Virus record (IMG/VR): IMGVR_UViG_3300021963_000300
Location: 1 to 38,428 of that record
Origin: a virus
DNA: 38,428 bases
Reading direction: 5' to 3' (one strand)
Position 1 is the stretch's first letter. The number at the start of each line of letters is the position of its first letter. Position numbers and translations under genes: made by a program. The notes beneath the pieces are model-generated. The model saw only the letters and a program-made list of their open reading frames with translations. It was not told the origin of the DNA and did no database searches. Shown piece after piece: positions 7,618 to 14,207 of the stretch.

Positions 7618-8874
7618 TTAATAGCCACTAACCACATCTAATGCTTGCCATTCGTCTTCGTCATTGTCAATACTGTAGCTAGTGACAGCGAGTTGGTCAA
7701 TATAACTTAATGCATCCACTAAGTCGTCGTGTACATTAGAGGTAGGAAACATCAATAGTTGGTCAACAAACTCATCAAAGTCTTCTTCAGCATTGAGTAT
7801 AACTCGTCCATGCTCAAAGCGTCCTTGTAGTCCCCAAACAATCCTATCTACTTTTTTCTTATTGCCATGCGTTAAATCTAAGATATGTGCGTAACAGTTG
7901 TTCTTTCGCATCAAATCACTGAGATAAGGCAAGACTGCATTCTTTAGCGCCCCTCGCTCAATTCCAACTGCTAGAGGTTCGTATTCTCTAATATTCTTTA
8001 AGATGTTCAGTGCGGTGGTTTGTATATCCCAACGACCAGCTTCAATCTTATCGACAAACCAAATGCCATCATCGGTTACTTTTACAACTGCGATAGCGGA
8101 CTGGTCTAGTCTTTTCTTAGTGGCATTGGCGCTTTTAGCGACATCTTCAAAGCCAGCTAGGTCTACTGCAATATACCACGAACCAATCTCAGGTTCATCG
8201 CCAAACTTAATCCATTCTTCTTTAAATAATCCTGCACCAGCATTATTGAAGGAAGACAAATATTCTTGATTGAACGCAAAAGAACTTAATGTGCGTTTAG
8301 CAGCTTCAATCTCTTTCGGGTCAATCGTTTCATTGTCAGCGGTGGTAAAGTGCCACGACTTCCAATCTGCATCGTCTCCACTCTGTCCCAACTGAAACCA
8401 ATCATAGAAATGGTTTCGTCCAGACGGAGTCGAGATAAACATTGCTCTACCTTTTTTATCCGACAAAGCAGCACGAAGCACTCGTTCCCAAATCTCTGAC
8501 TTGATAAAAGCGACCTCGTCCATTACCAAGTACGACAAAGACACACCACGCAAAGAGTCTTGGTTGTCAGCGCCTCGAATGAGGATTTTCTTGCCGTTAA
8601 CCAAAGTTATCTCAAGATTGTTGATATGTGCGGATTTGATGACAGGCTTTCCTAAGTCCATCAACAAGTCCCACATAATCGTCCGGGCTTGTCCTAGTGT
8701 TGGTGCAACATACATCACACTTGAACCTTCTGGACAGTTTAATCCTTCAATCAACAGCGTTACTGCTGACAACCTTGACTTTCCACAGCGACGACCAGCA
8801 GCGATTACTTTGAATCTGCTTTGGTCTTTGAAGACAGTTTGCTGCCACTTCAGCAGTTTAAAATCAAGATTCAT
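7618..8874 (-). CDS. terL: Terminase large subunit
   Basis: This 418-residue packaging motor ATPase and nuclease carries a Walker A variant AAGRRCGKS at residues 25-33, an adenine-side motif near VMYVAPTLGQAR (53-64), a Walker B LVMDEVAF (116-123) and a coupling STPSG motif (FISTPSGRNHFYDW). The C-terminal RNase H-like nuclease starts at WYIAVDLAGFED and ends at VHDDLVDALSYI with its acidic residues. It overlaps the small subunit gene by 11 nt. Length is usual for the family (about 400-600), slightly short. It cuts genome concatemers and drives DNA into the procapsid through the portal. Confidence 0.95.
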   Translation of the reverse strand: MNLDFKLLKWQQTVFKDQSRFKVIAAGRRCGKSRLSAVTLLIEGLNCPEGSSVMYVAPTLGQARTIMWDLLMDLGKPVIKSAHINNLEITLVNGKKILIRGADNQDSLRGVSLSYLVMDEVAFIKSEIWERVLRAALSDKKGRAMFISTPSGRNHFYDWFQLGQSGDDADWKSWHFTTADNETIDPKEIEAAKRTLSSFAFNQEYLSSFNNAGAGLFKEEWIKFGDEPEIGSWYIAVDLAGFEDVAKSANATKKRLDQSAIAVVKVTDDGIWFVDKIEAGRWDIQTTALNILKNIREYEPLAVGIERGALKNAVLPYLSDLMRKNNCYAHILDLTHGNKKKVDRIVWGLQGRFEHGRVILNAEEDFDEFVDQLLMFPTSNVHDDLVDALSYIDQLAVTSYSIDNDEDEWQALDVVSGY

Positions 8875-9349
8875 CGATGTCCTTAATGGTTACATCAGTA
8901 ACATCGTTGTCAATTACTTCTTCTGCTTCTATCGTTGGATTTGTTAGTCCACTGATGTTAATTGAAATCTGTGGTGTTCCTCCACCAGTCTTGCCCTCGA
9001 AACTAGACAGAGGTAACAAGCGTTCTCCACAGAACTTTAGCATTGCTCCCTGTGCAGGGTGTCCATCTTGTAGGGCGGTGGTGATTATCTTCTCAATCAC
9101 GCTGTCGCCATGTGTTGCTAACAGTCTTGCTTTAAACTCTGCTATTCGTGCTGCGTCGCCCGGTGGTCTCCCCACAATACCGGGATTCTTTTTCTTTGCA
9201 ATCGCCTTCTTGGAGGGACGACCACGAACAGGTTTACCATCGACAACTTCTCGTCTAACCAGCTTTGGTCGCTTCTTTTTTAAGACAACACCACCATCGT
9301 CTGAAGACTGAGCATCTTCGGTAGATAATTGTTTTTCAACTTCTAACAT
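8864..9349 (-). CDS. terS: Terminase small subunit (DNA-recognition, AT-hook-like motifs)
   Basis: This 161-residue protein is encoded immediately before and overlapping terL. The N-terminal half is strongly basic with AT-hook-like elements VRGRPSKK (about residues 41-48) and VGRPPGDAAR (about 60-69). The middle is helical (RIAEFKARLLATHGDSVIEKIITTALQDGHPAQGAMLKFCGERL), matching small-terminase or DNA-binding proteins that end in LKFCGERLLP. The C-terminus is acidic (IEAEEVIDNDVTDVTIKDIDES), as in small terminases that contact the large subunit. It is the first gene of the late operon. Assignment rests on position, size and the basic DNA-binding part. Confidence 0.8.
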   Translation of the reverse strand: MLEVEKQLSTEDAQSSDDGGVVLKKKRPKLVRREVVDGKPVRGRPSKKAIAKKKNPGIVGRPPGDAARIAEFKARLLATHGDSVIEKIITTALQDGHPAQGAMLKFCGERLLPLSSFEGKTGGGTPQISINISGLTNPTIEAEEVIDNDVTDVTIKDIDES

Positions 9350-9469
9350 AAAGCCTTTTTATCCTTAAAGGGAAAGACAAAGAAAATACTTATTAAGACA
9401 AACAAAAAATTCAAAGCCCTATAGTTACTATAGTATGCTATCGTAAGATTGAGCAGTTCGCTATCAGGA

Positions 9470-9493
9470 GGGGGATTTTGGTTTTAATCCCCC
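9470..9493. promoter_or_regulatory. Perfect 8-bp hairpin in the late-operon leader
   Basis: GGGGGATT (9470-9477) and AATCCCCC (9486-9493) pair perfectly around an 8-nt loop. It lies in the untranslated leader between the promoter at 9576-9604 and the terminase start at 9349. It could be an attenuator, an RNA-stabilising hairpin, or a weak rightward terminator (only TTT follows). Confidence 0.6.
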
Positions 9494-9575
9494 TTTGCTA
9501 CAGTGCGCTATAATAATTCACTGCTTGCAGGGCTTACACGATTCTTTATAGTGTGTTGTTTGAACTTGTAAGGCG

Positions 9576-9604
9576 ATTTTAGCACATTTTTGTAATTTTG
9601 TCAA
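9576..9604 (-). promoter_or_regulatory. Consensus sigma-70 promoter for the late operon (leftward)
   Basis: On the minus strand TTGACA (9604-9599), a 17-nt spacer and TAAAAT (9581-9576) are a near-perfect sigma-70 promoter. Transcription from about 9569 would cross the hairpin at 9470-9493 and enter terS, terL and portal. Confidence 0.8.
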
Positions 9605-9897
9605 GCATTATTTTTACACCTGTTACAAAACAATAACATAGACGGTAGCATAGTCGTCTGCGACTGTGCGGGTCTGCCTAGACAATATAGGTCTCCGCTG
9701 GGGACAACAGCGACCTCCTACGGAGTGAGCATTTCCAGCTACTCTGTCCCTATTTTATTCTTTCTTACTAATCAATGACATACACCATCATTGACTATGT
9801 CCCTTTTTTATCAATTTAACATAGGTCTATTTTACTTTTTTGTATGCTATGGAGGCTCCGCCAACATTACACAACATAGTCTACCCCTCCCCCCTAT

Positions 9898-9917
9898 GTT
9901 AGTTAGCACTTACTTAC
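9898..9917. promoter_or_regulatory. 20-bp operator-like box, copy 2
   Basis: GTTAGTTAGCACTTACTTAC differs from the copy at 5537-5556 at one position, and the following CAT is also shared. It is 47 bp from copy 3. Its place upstream of the first early gene suggests control of the rightward transcript. Confidence 0.6.
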
Positions 9918-9944
9918 ATCATCCTTGCACCAATATAGTGCTAG

Positions 9945-9964
9945 GTTAGTGAGTGCTTACTTAC
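9945..9964. promoter_or_regulatory. 20-bp operator-like box, copy 3
   Basis: GTTAGTGAGTGCTTACTTAC matches copy 2 except at three positions in the centre; the right half GCTTACTTACAT is kept in all copies. It directly precedes the 8-bp iterons. Confidence 0.55.
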
Positions 9965-9979
9965 ATGACAATATCGATA

Positions 9980-10019
9980 TATACGCATATACGAATATAC
10001 GCTTACACGCATATAGTTA
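9980..10019. repeat. Five tandem 8-bp iterons
   Basis: The tract divides into TATACGCA, TATACGAA, TATACGCT, TACACGCA and TATAGTTA, an exact 8-bp period with consensus TATACGCA. It is AT-rich and preceded by a TATCGATA palindrome. Iterons of this kind serve as binding sites for replication initiators or regulators; here either use is possible. Confidence 0.65.
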
Positions 10020-10199
10020 AATACTATTGACCTGTGATGGTTGATAGCGTGAGTGTATGGGGCTAAGTTGCACCTACACAGCACCACTAAAGACTAAGGG
10101 TAAACCCTATTAGGGAATGTCATAATATTGACAATGGTAATATTAATACATAATTGATACTGTAATATTTAATTAATCACTAATCATGGAGCTAAAATT

Positions 10200-11069
10200 A
10201 TGAGCGCATTAGTCTATCAACAAGTAACCGATAAAATCATTGCTGAGCTAGAGAGCGGTAACATCCCTTCATGGGTTAAAAATTGGAGCGGCGAAGCCGG
10301 TAGTGACTGTAATGTTATTAGTAAGAAAACCTACAGCGGCATTAATACTATTATTCTCGGCATGAGCGGGTTTAAATCACCGTATTGGGGTACATATAAG
10401 CAATGGGTTAGTATCGGCGCTCAAGTAAGCAAGGGAAGCAAGGGTACCCATATTATATTTTATTCACCGGTAGAAAACGGTAGTAAGATAACCGAAGCCG
10501 GCGAAGTTAAAAACTATAGCTATGTCCTAAAATCCTACACTGTATTTAATGCCGAGCAAGTTACCGGGTTTGAAGCGCCGGCAATACCAGCACCGAAGGT
10601 TTTTAATGATGTCGCTAGTATTGAAGCGCTAACGGTTAAAAGCGGAGTACAGTTACAATTTGGCGGAGATAGAGCGTACTATTCACCGTCGCAAGATTAT
10701 ATTGCAATGCCGCATAAAACCCAATTCAATAGCGAAGCCAGCTATTATGCAACATTGTTGCATGAGTTAGCGCATTGGAGCGGGCATAAATCAAGATTAG
10801 ATAGGGATTTATCGGGACGGTTTGGTAATGAAGCATACGCCGCCGAAGAGCTAATCGCTGAGCTAAGCGCCGCATTTTTATGCGCTCGTTACAGTATCAC
10901 CGGTGAATTGCGGCATTCTAGTTATATTGCTAGTTGGCTAAGGGTATTAAAAAACGATAATAAAGCAATATTTAAAGCGGCGGCATTAGCGCAAAAATCC
11001 GCCGATTATCTAGCTGGGTTTGCCGGTGAAATGGTAAGCGAAGAGAGCGAAGAGCTAGAAACAGCATAG
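10200..11069 (+). CDS. ArdC-like antirestriction protein with zincin-type domain
   Basis: This 289-residue protein has an N-terminal ArdC-type domain (about residues 1-125: VYQQVTDKIIAELESG, IPSW, YSGINTIILG, YWGTYKQW, GAQVSKGSKGTHIIFY) followed by a metallopeptidase-like domain with the zinc motif HELAHWSGH at 188-196 and a downstream Glu-rich helix (YAAEELIAELSAAFLC). ArdC proteins bind single-stranded DNA and protect incoming DNA from type I and II restriction. Being the first gene of the early block fits entry-phase defence. It and the next two genes use many AGC, ACC and GGC codons and contain unusually many CCGG sites compared with the rest of the phage, suggesting a separate origin. 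Confidence 0.85.
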   Translation: MSALVYQQVTDKIIAELESGNIPSWVKNWSGEAGSDCNVISKKTYSGINTIILGMSGFKSPYWGTYKQWVSIGAQVSKGSKGTHIIFYSPVENGSKITEAGEVKNYSYVLKSYTVFNAEQVTGFEAPAIPAPKVFNDVASIEALTVKSGVQLQFGGDRAYYSPSQDYIAMPHKTQFNSEASYYATLLHELAHWSGHKSRLDRDLSGRFGNEAYAAEELIAELSAAFLCARYSITGELRHSSYIASWLRVLKNDNKAIFKAAALAQKSADYLAGFAGEMVSEESEELETA

Positions 11070-11148
11070 TAAGGGTTTGCCCTAGTGTTGCATTATTGCG
11101 GCATTAGGGTTATTCTATTTTCAGTATCCTAAAATTGGAGGTTTTAAA

Positions 11149-11814
11149 ATGAGCTATACCGTTATGAATTTCGCAATACCTAAAAGTAAGTTATTCCCTA
11201 AAATAGCGGCGGCAATCGCTGGTAATTTGGGTAAACCTAGTAAAATGCCGGGGTTTACTTATGGCATAAGCGCTAAACTATGTAAAATTGGCGCTAAACT
11301 GGCTAAAATTAAGGGTAGCGTATGTTTTGATTGTTACGCATTAAAAGCTAATTACCAATATCCTAGTGTAACTAAAGCGCACGATAAGCGAGAACGCTCT
11401 ATTAGCTCGATATCATGGGTTGATAGTATGGTTACGCTAATCGAGAAAACTAAAAACCCATATTTTCGTTGGCATGATGCCGGGGATATCCAAAATTTTC
11501 AACACTTACTAGATATTGTTAAAATTGCGGATAGTTTGCCCGGCGTTAACTTCTGGTTACCTACTAGAGAGAAGGCGCTTATATTACGATATCGGGATAC
11601 CTTCGGGGATTTTCCCGCTAATTTATGCGTAAGATTATCGGCGGCAATGGTTGACGCTAAACCATTGGCGGGTTTTGAAAATACCAGTACCGTACACTCT
11701 AACGCTAACCCTTGCGGGAATGAATGCATTGCTTACAAGCAAGGTAATAAGTGTTTAGATTGCCGGGCTTGTTGGGATAAGACTATTCAAAACATAAGTT
11801 ACCGTAAGCATTAA
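11149..11814 (+). CDS. GP88-family protein with cysteine clusters
   Basis: This 221-residue protein resembles the phage/plasmid Gene product 88 family (PF17338): FTYGISAKLCKIGAKLAKI, GSVCFDCYALKANYQYPSV, FRWHDAGDIQN, FWLPTREK. Cys residues sit at 45, 59, 62 and 160, with a dense C-terminal cluster at 189, 193, 202, 205 and 208 (C-x3-C-x8-C-x2-C-x2-C), suggesting bound zinc or an iron-sulfur centre. The family's biochemical function is not established. A clear ribosome site (TTGGAGG) precedes the ATG by 9 nt. Composition matches the antirestriction gene upstream, so the two may have arrived together. Confidence 0.75.
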   Translation: MSYTVMNFAIPKSKLFPKIAAAIAGNLGKPSKMPGFTYGISAKLCKIGAKLAKIKGSVCFDCYALKANYQYPSVTKAHDKRERSISSISWVDSMVTLIEKTKNPYFRWHDAGDIQNFQHLLDIVKIADSLPGVNFWLPTREKALILRYRDTFGDFPANLCVRLSAAMVDAKPLAGFENTSTVHSNANPCGNECIAYKQGNKCLDCRACWDKTIQNISYRKH

Positions 11815-11899
11815 TTAAGTATTAACCTATAGGCGCTTATCTTAGGCGCTTATGGGATTAGTATTTACTAATCATTAACCTATACTAGGAGGTATTACC
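11815..11899. other. Intergenic repeats with a perfect 8-bp inverted repeat
   Basis: The 85-nt gap contains two copies of TAGGCGCTTAT, two of ATTAACCTATA, and GATTAGTA/TACTAATC (11856-11873), a perfect inverted repeat with a 2-nt loop. No T run follows, so it looks more like a protein-binding or RNA-processing site than a terminator. Confidence 0.5.
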
Positions 11900-12121
11900 A
11901 TGCTGTATGAATACGATTTTACCGGTAGAAAACCGAGCATTGTACAAATTAAAAAACAAGTAAGCGAAGGTATCAAACAAAATGCTAGTATGATTTTAAT
12001 TAGCTGGGGAGAAAACCGTATAGATATTGAGCGGTCATTTAACGGTACTCAATGGCTCGGCTCAGGATGGATTAAGAGAATATCCGGCTCAGATATTGCG
12101 GAGGGTTTAAACCATGCTTAA
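11900..12121 (+). CDS. Hypothetical early protein (73 aa)
   Basis: The ATG has a strong ribosome site (TAGGAGG, 7 nt before it). The protein is a mixed alpha/beta small basic domain: YEYDFTGRKPSIVQIKKQVSEG, then ASMILISWGENRIDIERS and QWLGSGWIKRISGSDIAEG. It shares the codon style of the two preceding genes. No family is recognised. The small size and early place fit a host-takeover or anti-defence role, but nothing in the sequence shows this directly. Confidence 0.65.
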   Translation: MLYEYDFTGRKPSIVQIKKQVSEGIKQNASMILISWGENRIDIERSFNGTQWLGSGWIKRISGSDIAEGLNHA

Positions 12122-12194
12122 ATCATTGCTATTGACCGGGGTTTGCTTATACACTTATATTGCTGCTGTAATCTCTATCGTATTTTATTTATAA
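12114..12194 (+). CDS. Tiny membrane peptide (26 aa)
   Basis: MLKSLLLTGVCLYTYIAAVISIVFYL starts inside the last codons of the previous gene (8-nt overlap) and is almost entirely one hydrophobic segment after a single Lys, so it would insert in the inner membrane. The preceding gene ends in GGAGGGTTTAAACC, a usable ribosome site. It is too short to assign. It is supported by the overlap arrangement, which recurs along this gene chain. Confidence 0.5.
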   Translation: MLKSLLLTGVCLYTYIAAVISIVFYL

Positions 12195-12205
12195 AAGGGT
12201 TTATT

Positions 12206-12445
12206 ATGAGTCTATTACAAGAGATTGAAACCTACGGTTTAGCTGATTGTGAATTTAATCGAGGGCTAATTAAGGATAAATGGTATTGCGTTGATATTAA
12301 AGGCGAATTATGGCTTATCGGTGAGCATAGCACAGAATACGAGGCAAGGCAAAACGCACGATTACAAGGGCATGATGTTATTTGGTTAGTAGATAATAAA
12401 ACTGCTAAACAATGGTTTAATACACTCTATGAGGAGATTGAATAA
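12206..12445 (+). CDS. Hypothetical early protein (79 aa)
   Basis: The start at 12206 (MSLLQEIETYGLADCEF) is chosen over an in-frame start 63 nt upstream because AAAGGG lies at good spacing and the upstream part would be an unlikely Cys-rich leader overlapping the membrane peptide. The protein has a compact alpha/beta look: WYCVDIKGELWLIGEHSTEYEARQNARLQGHDVIWLVDN. The stop is immediately followed by the ATG of the next gene with no gap. Unknown family. Confidence 0.65.
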   Translation: MSLLQEIETYGLADCEFNRGLIKDKWYCVDIKGELWLIGEHSTEYEARQNARLQGHDVIWLVDNKTAKQWFNTLYEEIE

Positions 12446-12625
12446 ATGGATAAATTAGAGCAAGCCTATACTATTGACCTATTGGCAAGGCTTACGGAAT
12501 CAATAGAAACCTATTTAGATGATGATAGATGGGACGGCATTAAGGCAATGCACTCAGAGATTAAAGAGGCTAACAAACTGATTAGGAAGTATTACAAACG
12601 ATTAAGAGAGGAGTCGATAGGATGA
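12446..12625 (+). CDS. Hypothetical helical protein (59 aa)
   Basis: MDKLEQAYTIDLLARLTESIETYLDDDRWDG... is a short, charged, helical protein ending KRLREESIG. It starts directly after the TAA of the previous gene, and the ATG of the next gene overlaps its own TGA (ATGA). GAGGAGATTG upstream provides the ribosome site. Function unknown; it is part of a translationally coupled chain. Confidence 0.6.
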   Translation: MDKLEQAYTIDLLARLTESIETYLDDDRWDGIKAMHSEIKEANKLIRKYYKRLREESIG

Positions 12626-12786
12626 ATAGAAGCGAAATGCAATACCAAATATGGAAAGACCTAGGTTATCTTGAGGGTAAGACTGACCCACAATATCAAA
12701 AGCACCTTTGGCGCTTATCCGATACTGAACTATTTAATTTATGGCTTAACATTCACAATGCACGAGAGGCTTATAAAAATGGATAG
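12622..12786 (+). CDS. Hypothetical protein (54 aa)
   Basis: MNRSEMQYQIWKDLGYLEGKTD... ends AREAYKNG. Overlap with the gene before (ATGA) and an 8-nt overlap with the gene after (ATGGATAG) argue for real coupled translation. GAGGAG lies 8-13 nt before the ATG. Aromatic and charged residues alternate and there is no membrane segment. Unknown family. Confidence 0.6.
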   Translation: MNRSEMQYQIWKDLGYLEGKTDPQYQKHLWRLSDTELFNLWLNIHNAREAYKNG

Positions 12787-12925
12787 ATTTGACTATTACA
12801 TGGAATTTATGTCAATGCGCTTAGACGACCCTAATTTTAGGCTTATGTATGGCATTAATGATTTTGATAAGTGGTATCAAGATTATATTAAAATGTTAAC
12901 CATAGAGAAGGATAAGACAAAATGA
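12779..12925 (+). CDS. Hypothetical protein (48 aa)
   Basis: MDRFDYYMEFMSMRLDDPNF... is acidic and rich in Tyr and Asp, ending EKDKTK. The start at 12779 is the first in-frame ATG that gives the short overlap used throughout this cluster; GAGAGG lies upstream. The stop overlaps the next ATG (ATGA). Unknown function. Confidence 0.55.
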   Translation: MDRFDYYMEFMSMRLDDPNFRLMYGINDFDKWYQDYIKMLTIEKDKTK

Positions 12926-13023
12926 AATATGCACTATTTTGGTGCATGACATACCTAATTTTAGCCTATGTTGTGTATCATCTTGTTGGAGTGGTATTGT
13001 GCTATACTTGGGAATACCTCTAA
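12922..13023 (+). CDS. Tiny membrane protein (33 aa)
   Basis: MKYALFWCMTYLILAYVVYH is one continuous hydrophobic helix, then LVGVVLCYTWEYL. It begins by ATGA overlap with the gene before and is the last of the coupled chain. It probably sits in the host inner membrane. A 90-nt gap without a gene follows. Confidence 0.5.
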   Translation: MKYALFWCMTYLILAYVVYHLVGVVLCYTWEYL

Positions 13024-13113
13024 AACGCTCTAAAACAGCGTATACGGGGTTTTCTTAGGGTAGTTAAGGGGTAGCCCTATGCTACTATGTTTTAATCGAA
13101 TAGAGAGGCTTTT

Positions 13114-13371
13114 ATGAATTACAACAACAATCGATATTATGAACCCGAAGACGGGGATTTTGACAATGATGCATTTAACGAGTCAGTAGATTGTCTAATT
13201 GCTAGTGATGGGCAGTGTTATTGGGCTGACCCTGACAATTGGGATGAGGCTTTGATGCAATTAGAATTAAATGAGGATTATAAACCCGATAGCGCACCTG
13301 CTGAGGTTATAGACAAGGTTAAGGCTTATTGGTTGGATATTGCTCAAGGTATTGCGGAAGGGGAATTCTAA
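13114..13371 (+). CDS. Acidic hypothetical protein (85 aa)
   Basis: The N-terminus is very acidic (YYEPEDGDFDNDAFNESVD) and is followed by WADPDNWDEALMQLELNEDY and a helical end (VIDKVKAYWLDIAQGIAEGEF). Strong net negative charge and small size are features of DNA-mimic or inhibitor proteins in phage early regions, but this is only a resemblance. GAGAGG precedes the ATG. The stop TAA overlaps the ATG of the next gene by one base. Confidence 0.65.
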   Translation: MNYNNNRYYEPEDGDFDNDAFNESVDCLIASDGQCYWADPDNWDEALMQLELNEDYKPDSAPAEVIDKVKAYWLDIAQGIAEGEF

Positions 13372-13631
13372 TGAGATGCCAATGTTGCAATGCGTCATTA
13401 ACTGACTTTGAGGCTACCATAAAACATGGTATCACTAGAAAATATATTGAACTATGCTCTGATTGTCTTAAAACGATTGAGGCTTACATACCGATACAGG
13501 TAAGGCAAGATTTAATGAATGAATCAGATACTGCTATGACTGAATCATTGATTGATGATAATGGGTATATTGATGGAGGGTTAGATTCTGAAGACCCAGA
13601 AGACTACTGGACTGATTGGGATAATCGATAA
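13371..13631 (+). CDS. Zinc-finger-like phage protein (86 aa)
   Basis: The start at 13371 gives MRCQCCNASLTDFEATIKHG and places CQCC at the N-terminus to pair with CSDC at residues about 29-32, a four-Cys zinc knuckle. This MRCQCCN...L.DFEAT opening is a recurrent small protein of T7-like and T4-like phages. The C-terminal half is acidic (DDNGYIDGGLDSEDPEDYW). It is coupled by TAATG with the gene before. Function is not known. Confidence 0.7.
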   Translation: MRCQCCNASLTDFEATIKHGITRKYIELCSDCLKTIEAYIPIQVRQDLMNESDTAMTESLIDDNGYIDGGLDSEDPEDYWTDWDNR

Positions 13632-13754
13632 TGCACTCGCTTGCGGGTAATATAGTTATCGTTATAGTTAATATAGTCTATGTCGTAACTGTGAATATAG
13701 ACTACTATCAATTAACATAAAGAAACAATCAACGATAGTCTATGTTGTAAAAGC

Positions 13755-13783
13755 ATTATACTCAATTTTGTAAATGTTGTCAA
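13755..13783 (-). promoter_or_regulatory. Perfect-consensus sigma-70 promoter pointing against the early genes
   Basis: On the minus strand TTGACA (13783-13778), 17 nt, TATAAT (13760-13755) is an exact consensus promoter. Transcription would start near 13748 and run antisense into the early gene cluster. No minus-strand gene lies in front of it. Confidence 0.75.
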
Positions 13784-13806
13784 GTAGTTTATTTTTGTCT
13801 TATGTA

Positions 13807-13834
13807 TTGACTTTTTATGATTGTGTCTTATGAT
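13807..13834 (+). promoter_or_regulatory. Sigma-70-like promoter for the middle genes (rightward)
   Basis: TTGACT (13807-13812), a 16-nt spacer and TATGAT (13829-13834) would start transcription near 13841, just before the ribosome site GGGAGG of the gene at 13865. It would serve the primase-helicase and polymerase group. Confidence 0.65.
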
Positions 13835-13864
13835 TGGGGTTGTCTTTAACTAACGGGAGGTTTT

Positions 13865-14032
13865 ATGCAATCGCATAACGAAGAAGCAAGATACCATTTC
13901 ATATTGATGGATATGGTTGATTTGATTGGGGATTATGGTTACGAGGCGGTGATGGACGACTTATCTACTGCTATCGCTGACAAGGTTAATCGATTGGTGG
14001 GTAGGGCGGTGGCGGAATATGCAGATGAATAA
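13865..14032 (+). CDS. Hypothetical protein (55 aa)
   Basis: MQSHNEEARYHFILMDMVDL... is a small helical protein (VMDDLSTAIADKVNRLVGRAVAEYADE) preceded by an excellent ribosome site ACGGGAGG. It is the first gene behind the rightward promoter at 13807-13834 and overlaps the next gene by 8 nt. Unknown family. Confidence 0.6.
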   Translation: MQSHNEEARYHFILMDMVDLIGDYGYEAVMDDLSTAIADKVNRLVGRAVAEYADE

Positions 14033-14207
14033 AATGGGTATGGAATTAATTACTGATAGCGAAAAATCAGCAAAGTGGAACCATGAACAAAATAATTGGG
14101 ATGTTGCTGATAAGATGGTATTCCAATGGAAGAATAAGACAGAACAGTCACCTAGATTTAGTATTCTTCATGATGCTTTAGATTGGATGATTAAGAGGAA
14201 TTCATGA
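14025..14207 (+). CDS. Hypothetical protein (60 aa)
   Basis: The start at 14025 (MNKMGMELITDSEKSAKWN) gives an 8-nt overlap with the gene before; an in-frame ATG 6 nt earlier is also possible. The product is basic and Trp-rich (WNHEQNNWDVADKMVFQW...LDWMIKRNS). The stop overlaps the ATG of the next gene (ATGA). No recognised domain. Confidence 0.55.
   Translation: MNKMGMELITDSEKSAKWNHEQNNWDVADKMVFQWKNKTEQSPRFSILHDALDWMIKRNS

Larger units (their letters stand above)
9350..10199. other. Divergent intergenic control region
   Basis: These 850 bases hold no convincing gene and separate the leftward late operon from the rightward early genes. Contents in order: leader of the leftward transcript, a GC-rich hairpin (9470-9493), a consensus leftward promoter (9576-9604), AT-rich sequence with short GC-rich patches (9630-9730), two operator-like boxes (9898-9917, 9945-9964), 8-bp iterons (9980-10019), and an A/T-rich stretch before the antirestriction gene. 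A TTGACA at 10128-10133 with CATAAT 15 nt on (10149-10154) is the best, but imperfect, rightward promoter candidate. The layout fits a combined promoter/operator and replication origin. Confidence 0.7.
13632..13864. other. Intergenic regulatory region with two opposed promoters and repeats
   Basis: This gap holds a perfect leftward sigma-70 promoter (13755-13783), a rightward promoter (13807-13834), and direct repeats of ATAGTCTATGTYGTAA at 13673-13688 and 13735-13750 (15 of 16 identical). The second repeat sits exactly over the start point of the leftward promoter, like an operator. A related ATAGACTACTAT lies between them. Confidence 0.65.

Noticed and set aside
9980-10019. CRISPR-like short repeats
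   Set aside because: The 8-bp units are directly adjacent with no spacers, so they are iterons and not a CRISPR array.
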